Positions 58,820 to 64,000 of a stretch of DNA of 64,000 bases are shown piece after piece. This DNA is from Streptomyces nymphaeiformis (GTDB lineage Bacteria; Actinomycetota; Actinomycetes; Streptomycetales; Streptomycetaceae). Location of the stretch: the NCBI RefSeq assembly GCF_014203895.1, contig NZ_JACHJY010000013.1, forward strand, positions 124,001 through 188,000. The letters run 5' to 3'. Each line of letters starts with the position of its first letter. Position 1 is the stretch's first letter. A program made the translations under genes and the position numbers. The notes beneath the pieces are model-generated. The model saw nothing but the letters and a program-made list of their open reading frames with translations, searched no databases and was not told where the DNA came from.

Positions 58820-59683
58820 GTGGACGGGACGACAGCGCTGGACGGCGTGCTGCGGCAGGCGCACATGGTGAAGGTGAGCTCGGTGAGCTGGGGCGGGGAA
58901 GACGGAGAGATCCGGGTGGACCTCTCCGATCCGGCGGAGTCGGCCCGGCTCAGGACGGCCATGGCCGTGGAATCGCTGCCCGGGTTCCACTGCATGTGCC
59001 TCGGAGACGTCCGCTTCGAGGTGTTCGACCAAGCCGGCGGGCGGCTCGCAGTCGTCGTCCTGCACCACGGGGCGACCCTGAGGTGGGGGCGGTGGGACAG
59101 CGACGCCGTCCTCACCGACGGCCACCGGCTCCTGGTCTGGCTGGCCGGGCACGGCATGCCCGGCCCCATGCGGCAGTTCGAGACCGACCGGCGGCGAGCG
59201 GAGGAGGAGACCGAAGAGGAACGCCACTGGCTGGCCGCGATGCCCGCCGGACTGGAGGGGCTCGCCGACCGGATCCTCGACCTCTCCCGCACCGGCGGCA
59301 GACCGTCCCCCGAACTGCTCGCGGACCTCACGGAGCGACTGCGGCGGACGTTCCCCGACCCGGCGGACCGGGTGCTGGCCCTGCTCGGCTGGAACGGCTC
59401 CGGAAGCGGGCGCTGCTCCGGCTACCCCGTCCACGAGGGCGTGCCCGGCGAGCTGCTCGGCAGGGTGCCGATCGCCGACCTGCTCGCGGCGCTGGCCGAC
59501 CCACGAGCCGAGGAACGGCACGACGCCGGGGCCGTACGGCACCTCGTGGGCTGGAAGGCCCGCCCACGTCAGAAACAGGACATCGCCGCCGTCCCCGAAC
59601 CACTACGCGCCCGACTGCTGGCGCACGCCCGCAGCTCCGGAGACTCCGACAAGCAGCGCCGCGCAGAACGATGGTTGGCCTGA
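58820..59683 (+). CDS. Uncharacterised actinobacterial protein
   Basis: The 287-residue protein starts at a GTG with a GGGGAGGG site 8 nt upstream. It begins DGTTALDGVLRQAHMVKVSSV, has a beta-rich front half (IRVDLSDPAESARL, FHCMCLGDVRFEVFD, LAVVVLHHGATLRWGRW) and a helical second half (EETEEERHWLAAMPAGLEGLADRI, LTERLRRTFPDPADRVLALLGW). No signal peptide is seen. I do not recognise the function. Confidence 0.72.
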   Translation: MDGTTALDGVLRQAHMVKVSSVSWGGEDGEIRVDLSDPAESARLRTAMAVESLPGFHCMCLGDVRFEVFDQAGGRLAVVVLHHGATLRWGRWDSDAVLTDGHRLLVWLAGHGMPGPMRQFETDRRRAEEETEEERHWLAAMPAGLEGLADRILDLSRTGGRPSPELLADLTERLRRTFPDPADRVLALLGWNGSGSGRCSGYPVHEGVPGELLGRVPIADLLAALADPRAEERHDAGAVRHLVGWKARPRQKQDIAAVPEPLRARLLAHARSSGDSDKQRRAERWLA

Positions 59684-59806
59684 GAGCGACCGAAGGGTTC
59701 AGGCCGACGGGATCGGCCGGACATGATCAGCCCCCGTGTACCAGTACGGGGCAGGGCTGCCGAAAACCTGGTGCGTCGAGCCGCTCGAATCGCAAGACTC
59801 GTGCGC

Positions 59807-60217
59807 ATGACGTCCGAGATCACACGTATCAACCCCGCCCAGCTCCATGCGACTCCGGGGTATCACCACATCACCGTCGTGGAGGCAGGCCGGACGGCGT
59901 TCCTGGCGGGACAGTGTCCGCTCGACCCTTCAGGGGAGTTGGTGGGCCCAGGTGATCTCGATGCTCAGATCGACCAGGTGGCAGCCAACGCCGTTGCCGC
60001 CCTGAACGCGGTGGGCGCCCGCCCGGAACACGTCGTCCGCTCGGTGATCTACGTGGTCAGCGATGATGCCGCGGTTCTGGGTGCCGTCTGGTGGCGTCTG
60101 ACCGAGTCGGTCATAGGGCCGGCGTTCACCACCGCGAGCACGCTGCTGGGAGTCGCCCGGCTCGGCTTCTCCGGGCAGCTGGTCGAGGTCGACCTCACCG
60201 CGGCGCTGCCCGGGTAG
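59807..60217 (+). CDS. RidA/YjgF family protein
   Basis: The 136-residue protein begins MTSEITRINPAQLHATPGYHHITV and contains the RidA features LAGQCPLDPSGELVGPGD, QIDQVAANAVAALNAVGA, VVRSVIYVVSD and a C-terminal strand LVEVDLTA. Members hydrolyse reactive enamine/imine intermediates. The usual PA(R)S near the end is partly changed (FTTASTLLGVARLG), so the exact activity is unsure. Confidence 0.88.
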   Translation: MTSEITRINPAQLHATPGYHHITVVEAGRTAFLAGQCPLDPSGELVGPGDLDAQIDQVAANAVAALNAVGARPEHVVRSVIYVVSDDAAVLGAVWWRLTESVIGPAFTTASTLLGVARLGFSGQLVEVDLTAALPG

Positions 60218-60279
60218 CCGCTCGCTTCCGAGCGGGTTCGCGGCGGTCGGCCGGAGCAGGCGGCGTCAAGGATGTGGAC

Positions 60280-60609
60280 ATGGCAATGGTCAAAAAGGGA
60301 TCGCGGCTCATCACCGTCGACGGTACTGCCTACCGGTGGCGAGTCCGCGGACGGCCGACCTACGAACAGGGCCTGGTCCGGTCACCCCTCACCTACGCGG
60401 TGGAACACGCAGAAACTTCGGGCACCACACTGGTGGTTACCACCAACCAACCGCACCCGAGTAACTGGTTCGGAACGCAAGGCAGCCCGATTCTGCCCGC
60501 CCAGGTGGCCGACAGTGTCCGCACCGCACTCACCAACGGCTGGACGCCCAAGAGCCCCGGCTCTCCATTCCACCTCGACCTGTCAGCGGGCTTCGACTCG
60601 TCCCACTGA
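60280..60609 (+). CDS. Uncharacterised conserved small protein
   Basis: The 109-residue protein starts MAMVKKGSRLITVDGTAYRWRVRGRPT and is mainly beta-strands followed by a helix (ILPAQVADSVRTALTNGW) and a terminal strand (SPFHLDL). Unnamed proteins with the TVDGxxYRWRVR opening are common in bacteria. An AAGGA run precedes the ATG by about 7 nt. Function unknown. Confidence 0.72.
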   Translation: MAMVKKGSRLITVDGTAYRWRVRGRPTYEQGLVRSPLTYAVEHAETSGTTLVVTTNQPHPSNWFGTQGSPILPAQVADSVRTALTNGWTPKSPGSPFHLDLSAGFDSSH

Positions 60610-60655
60610 CCCCCAGCGCTCAAGGCTCGGGCGATACGGAGCCGGGGGACGCGGG

Positions 60656-61252
60656 TCAACCCTGATCGGACGGCGGCTTCAGTCCGTCCATCACCAGCCG
60701 GAAGAGGTGATCCCGGCGTTCGGTGAGGGTCGGGGCCTGGTCGGTGATCCAGCTGAGGGCATTGGCCAGTGCGAACAGGTCGATGGGCGCCACGTCGGAC
60801 CGGATCCCCCCTGATTCCTGAGCGGCCTCCAGCAGTCGGCCACCGGCCTGGCGCATCGTCAGGCAGTCGGCGTGCAGCGGCGATTCCGGATCGTTGAGCG
60901 TGGCCATCAGGGTGGACGGCAGCCCCTGGTAGGCGCCCGCGCCGAGGGTGAACTCGTAGACCCATTCGGCCAGCGCGCGCTCGGGCGGAGCGGTGCCGGC
61001 GAGTGCGTCCGCCCGTTGCGCGAGGTGCGCGAAGCGCTGGTGCAGCAGGGCCTCCAGGAGGGCGTCCCGGTTCGGGAAGTGCCGGTAGAGCGTGCCGAGT
61101 CCGACGCCGGCGCGCCGTGCGATGTCCCGAAGGGAGGCCAAGGTGCCCTGCTCGGCGACGGCCTGCGCGGCCGCTTCCAGGACGCGGTCACGGTTGCGCT
61201 GCGCGTCGGTGCGCGGTGCGCGCGGTGTGACGGGGCGCGACTCGATGGACAT
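60656..61252 (-). CDS. TetR family regulator
   Basis: The 198-residue protein has the TetR domain RNRDRVLEAAAQAVAEQGTLASLRDIARRAGVGLGTLYRHFPNRDALLEALL and a C-terminal SACE-type region (LFALANALSWITDQAP). ATG 61252 was preferred over GTG 61261 for its AGGCAGG site. It is divergent from a quinone-type oxidoreductase with strong palindromes in between, a common repressor/target pair. Confidence 0.92.
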   Translation of the reverse strand: MSIESRPVTPRAPRTDAQRNRDRVLEAAAQAVAEQGTLASLRDIARRAGVGLGTLYRHFPNRDALLEALLHQRFAHLAQRADALAGTAPPERALAEWVYEFTLGAGAYQGLPSTLMATLNDPESPLHADCLTMRQAGGRLLEAAQESGGIRSDVAPIDLFALANALSWITDQAPTLTERRDHLFRLVMDGLKPPSDQG

Positions 61253-61272
61253 GACGGACACCTGCCTTTGAC

Positions 61273-61317
61273 AACCGGAGCACTGCTCCGGTTACCTGTT
61301 CCGGAACAGTGCTCCGG
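61273..61317. promoter_or_regulatory. Double TetR operator overlapping a promoter
   Basis: AACCGGAGCA-C-TGCTCCGGTT (61273-61293) is a perfect 21-bp palindrome. A second copy, CCGGAACA-G-TGCTCCGG (61301-61317), has one mismatch and is centred 26 bp away. A consensus -35 TTGACA lies at 61268-61273, so bound repressor would cover the promoter of the rightward oxidoreductase. Confidence 0.75.
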
Positions 61318-61360
61318 ATTCTAACCGGGGTGCTCCGCAAGGGGACTTGGGGAGGTACCC

Positions 61361-62332
61361 ATGGGTACGGCAACGATGCGAGCTGTCCGCCTGCATGCCT
61401 TCGGCGGGCCCGAGGAACTGATCTACGAAGAGGTGGCCCGACCCGAGCCGGGGCCGGGTGAAGTGCTGGTACGAGTCCAGGCGGCGGGCGTCAACCCGCC
61501 GGACTGGTACGCGCGCCGCGGCTTCGAGAACGTCCCGGCCGAGCTACGGCCGAACTGGACACCACCGTTCATCCTGGGGAGCGACATCTCCGGCGTGGTC
61601 ACGGCCCTCGGTCCAGGTGTGACCGAGTGGAAGCTGGGCGATGAAGCCTTCGGCCTGGTCGACTTCCCCGGCCGCGCGTCCGGGTACGCCGAGTACGTGG
61701 TCTCACCCGCCACCCACCTGGCCCGCAAGCCGGCAGTCCTCGGGCACACGGACGCCGCCGCCGTCCCGATGGCCGGGCTCACGGCCTACCAGTACCTCTT
61801 CACCCACCTGAGCGACCGCATCGGCGACACGGTCATGGTCAACGGCGCGGCGGGCGGAGTGGGCCACTTCGCGGTGCAACTCGCCCGGGTGGCCGGCGCG
61901 AAGAAGGTGATCGCAGTCGCCTCCGGGCGCCACGAGGAGTTCCTGCAGGACCTGGGCGCGGACCGGTTCGTCGACTACACCCGGACACCGGTCGAGGAGG
62001 TCGTCCGCGAGGTGGACCTCCTGATCGACACGGTCGGCGGCCCCCACGCGCACCGCCTGCTGCCCACCGTGCGCCCCGGTGGCCGGATCGCGCCCGTCTT
62101 CCTCGGCGACTACCGCCCCGAGCGAGCAGCCGAGCTCGGGATCACCGTGGAGACCATGTGGCAGGTGCGCTCGAGCGGCTCGGACCTCGCCGAACTGGCC
62201 ACCCTCATCGACGCGGGCCGGGTACGGGCCGCCATCGACAGCGTCTTCCCCCTGCGCGACGCGGCTGCGGCCCACACCCGCGCCGAAGAGGGCCACCTCC
62301 AAGGCAAGATCGTCCTGAACGCCGAGGGCTAG
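61361..62332 (+). CDS. NADP-dependent quinone oxidoreductase-like MDR protein
   Basis: The 323-residue protein has the MDR opening MRAVRLHAFGGPEELIYEEV, GEVLVRVQAAGVNPPDWYARRG, the coenzyme motif MVNGAAGGVGHFAVQLARV and a C-terminal DAAAAHTRAEEGHLQGKIVL, as in zeta-crystallin/quinone oxidoreductases without catalytic zinc. It reduces quinones or enones with NADPH. TetR control through the flanking palindromes suggests induction by its substrate. Confidence 0.92.
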   Translation: MGTATMRAVRLHAFGGPEELIYEEVARPEPGPGEVLVRVQAAGVNPPDWYARRGFENVPAELRPNWTPPFILGSDISGVVTALGPGVTEWKLGDEAFGLVDFPGRASGYAEYVVSPATHLARKPAVLGHTDAAAVPMAGLTAYQYLFTHLSDRIGDTVMVNGAAGGVGHFAVQLARVAGAKKVIAVASGRHEEFLQDLGADRFVDYTRTPVEEVVREVDLLIDTVGGPHAHRLLPTVRPGGRIAPVFLGDYRPERAAELGITVETMWQVRSSGSDLAELATLIDAGRVRAAIDSVFPLRDAAAAHTRAEEGHLQGKIVLNAEG

Positions 62333-62441
62333 CCTGGTCTGGCGGTGCATGGCCAGCCCGAGGTCGGCATCCAGTGCCGTGTCGGCCAACGTTTGCCTGG
62401 TCTCCGCCTATCGCTCTGTCGACTGGTGGCAGAGTGCGGAC

Positions 62442-63068
62442 ATGGAGATTGCCAACGGCACGCTGACGGCGGACGTGATCGCGGCATTGACGTACTGGCC
62501 TGGCGCCATCTGGGGAGGTCAGAAGAACCCTCCGGACCCGGTGGATCTCACTGTTCTGCCCCCTTTCTTCAACGAGGTGTTGCACGATCTTCCCTGGTGG
62601 AACCGCGACTGGAAGGTCAGCCATGTCGAACCGGGTCTGCCCTTGGAGGTCGGGAGTGATCACCGCGGTCACCCTTCAAGGTTCACTGAGGTGTCAGTGC
62701 CCGGCACGGTTGGTTCCGGCGGTGATGAGAGCCTGCCCTTCGTCGCGAAGGTCGGGTTTGCGGGTGACCGACTGATCCGATTTCAAGCCAAGATCGACGA
62801 TGTGGTCCTCGGTCCTGCCGTTGCCCCTGCTGGGCGGCTGGAGCCACATCCGTTCGCAAGGGTGCTCACCGGGTTGATGGACTTGCGCGGGATTCCGGTC
62901 AAGAGGATGGCAAGGGAAACCGCGCGTTCGATGTCCACCATCCACATGCTTCGCAACGGAAGACATAACCCGGAGCCGCTTCTCACCCAGGAGATCTCCA
63001 AGGTTCTGGGCATGCCCGAAGCAGACGTCAGAGTCATCGCTGGACTCGACGACGGCAGCACGCAGTAA
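62442..63068 (+). CDS. Uncharacterised protein with C-terminal helix-turn-helix
   Basis: The 208-residue protein starts MEIANGTLTADVIAALTYWPG. Its first 120 residues match nothing I know. The C-terminus (FARVLTGLMDLRGIPVKRMARETARSMSTIHMLRNGRHNPEPLLTQEISKVLG) is an XRE-like DNA-binding domain. Its codons are less GC-rich than neighbouring genes, suggesting recent acquisition. It could be a regulator or antitoxin-like protein. Confidence 0.68.
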   Translation: MEIANGTLTADVIAALTYWPGAIWGGQKNPPDPVDLTVLPPFFNEVLHDLPWWNRDWKVSHVEPGLPLEVGSDHRGHPSRFTEVSVPGTVGSGGDESLPFVAKVGFAGDRLIRFQAKIDDVVLGPAVAPAGRLEPHPFARVLTGLMDLRGIPVKRMARETARSMSTIHMLRNGRHNPEPLLTQEISKVLGMPEADVRVIAGLDDGSTQ

Positions 63069-63277
63069 CTGACAGGCGGAGGTGTCACGATGTGGCGTTG
63101 CGTTGCGTCAAGCGACGCTCGCCCTAGTGGCGAACCCGATCCGACCACCCTCTGCATCCAACGCAGTCGGCCCCGGCCGTAGCACCGCGCCTCTATCAAC
63201 ACCGCCCCTTCCACGGTCCCGAACGCTCAGCCCGTTCGGAGCTCGTGGTCAGTGCTGCCTGTTGGGCAGGTGGCCGG

Positions 63278-63496
63278 TCAGAACTTGAGCTCGAAGAACT
63301 CATCGAAGGAGAGGAAGCGGTGCTGGCCAGTCTCGGGGTCGCCTTCCAGGGGGACGTTCCCTCTGACCCCACCTGCCCTGTCTGAGGCGTTGTAGAAGAC
63401 GCAGAACTCGCCATGCCGCTGCGTCACCGAGATGACGGTCAAGTATTCGCCGATGAGTCCCTCGGTCAGGTTGCGTGTGTCGCTCTCGCTCGACAA
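63278..63496 (-). CDS. Small hypothetical protein
   Basis: The reading frame gives SSESDTRNLTEGLIGEYLTVISVTQ and ends in SFDEFFELKF. A TTG at 63496 with an AGGGGCGG run 5 nt upstream is the best start (72 residues), though the frame is open further. It is a compact beta-rich protein of unknown function. The 63069-63277 gap before it holds nothing recognised. Confidence 0.45.
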   Translation of the reverse strand: MSSESDTRNLTEGLIGEYLTVISVTQRHGEFCVFYNASDRAGGVRGNVPLEGDPETGQHRFLSFDEFFELKF

Positions 63497-63602
63497 TGGA
63501 ACCGCCCCTATCGGAGCAGGCTGTCCGCACACGGAGACACTTCCACGGCACCCGACGTTCGAGGACGCGGCCGTCCGGCTTGAGCGGAGCAACGTGAGGT
63601 GT

Positions 63603-63992
63603 CTACGGGTGACCCAGCCGGCTGAAGCCTGCCTGGAGGGTGTGGAAGGTGAGAGACGCGCCGCCAAGATATTCGGCCTTCTGGCGGAGCCGGTCGACGA
63701 CCGCGGGGCTTGCCTGCCCGTACACGTCGATGGAAAGCATACGGATCAGCGCGCCGAACGCGCGGAACTTCGGATCGCCGATCTCCAAGTGCCGCTCCAT
63801 GGATGCCGAGTCGGGATGTACGGCGATGACGCTCATCATGGATGCCGCCTCGTCGAGGTAGAAGTGGTACGCGATGAGCTGCGGCTCGCGCTCCGCCACG
63901 AACGCGGCCAGGTCACGCATGCTGTCCCTGGCCTCCTCCAGCCTGCCTTCCAGGATCTCGGAGCGGTCGACGTAGAAAAAGGGTTCCGCCAT
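63603..63992 (-). CDS. Uncharacterised protein, possible ABM/ferredoxin-like fold
   Basis: The 129-residue protein runs complete from an ATG at 63992 to 63603. Its pattern (FFYVDRSEILEGRLEEARDSMRDLAAFVAEREPQLIAYHFYLDEAASMMSVIAVHPD, then MERHLEIGDPKFRAFGALI) suits an antibiotic-biosynthesis-monooxygenase-type alpha/beta barrel: strand, long helix, two strands, helix. A catalytic or cofactor motif is not apparent. It is the last gene before the window edge. Confidence 0.65.
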   Translation of the reverse strand: MAEPFFYVDRSEILEGRLEEARDSMRDLAAFVAEREPQLIAYHFYLDEAASMMSVIAVHPDSASMERHLEIGDPKFRAFGALIRMLSIDVYGQASPAVVDRLRQKAEYLGGASLTFHTLQAGFSRLGHP

Positions 63993-64000
63993 GGCCTGAA

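Overview
The window is very GC-rich actinobacterial DNA, most likely Streptomyces. Support comes from GTG/TTG starts, four-base start/stop overlaps, PriA-era tryptophan biology, a DasR-type chitinase promoter, ECF41 sigma factors, NHLP secretion genes and a Tap-like telomere protein. The gene content is accessory, as expected of a linear-chromosome arm: few core genes, many regulator/target pairs, transport, secretion and conflict genes. No phage structural genes, insertion-sequence transposase or CRISPR array was seen.

Layout. 0-4.5 kb: a metallo-beta-lactamase-fold gene (cut by the window edge) with two CsoR/CstR-type operators, a methyltransferase, a TIM-barrel-like protein facing a TetR regulator across a phased operator array, an SRPBCC protein and a class A beta-lactamase. 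4.5-11 kb: a complete double-glycine peptide secretion locus (precursor, HlyD-like adaptor, C39 peptidase-ABC exporter, second NHLP ABC protein) with no modification enzyme. 11-16.5 kb: two GNAT genes, then a trypsin / NB-ARC / TPR protein paired with a Trypco2 protein, a predicted conflict system. 16.6-22.7 kb: D-Ala-D-Ala carboxypeptidase, an XRE/membrane-protein pair, a free-standing trpF, and an MmyB-type regulator divergent from a flavodoxin-fold oxidoreductase, followed by MerR and methyltransferase relics. 22.7-23.5 kb: a lower-GC patch with three tRNA-like elements and an HNH nuclease.

23.6-36.4 kb: PadR/hydrolase, ArsR/MFS, GH19 chitinase under a DasR-like site, a two-component system whose kinase is disrupted, an ECF sigma/anti-sigma pair facing a cupredoxin lipoprotein, and uncharacterised proteins. 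37.2-42.5 kb: three consecutive broken genes (PhoD-like phosphatase, DUF6603-like protein, unknown protein) carrying most of the frameshifts in the window. 42.6-46.4 kb: an NTF2-LUD fusion divergent from an ECF41 sigma factor, then a secreted amidase. 46.5-48.8 kb: a Tap-like telomere protein overlapping a candidate terminal-protein gene. 49-59.7 kb: an ArsR-type regulator, a lipoprotein, an I36-type inhibitor, then a TetR-controlled divergon (amidohydrolase on one side; FMO-SDR-MFS-TSUP, all translationally coupled, on the other). 59.8-64 kb: RidA, small unknowns, a TetR/quinone-oxidoreductase divergon with strong palindromes, and slightly lower-GC orphan genes.

Best candidates for new biology: the Cys-free double-glycine peptide with its own NHLP exporter; the trypsin-NB-ARC-TPR/Trypco2 pair with a Gly-Ser microsatellite in the protease; the Tap-like/atypical terminal-protein pair; the tRNA-HNH patch; and the NTF2-LUD/ECF41 divergon. 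Nine lesions break five loci, so sequence quality must be separated from genuine gene decay. All family names come from reading motifs by eye; no database search was run.
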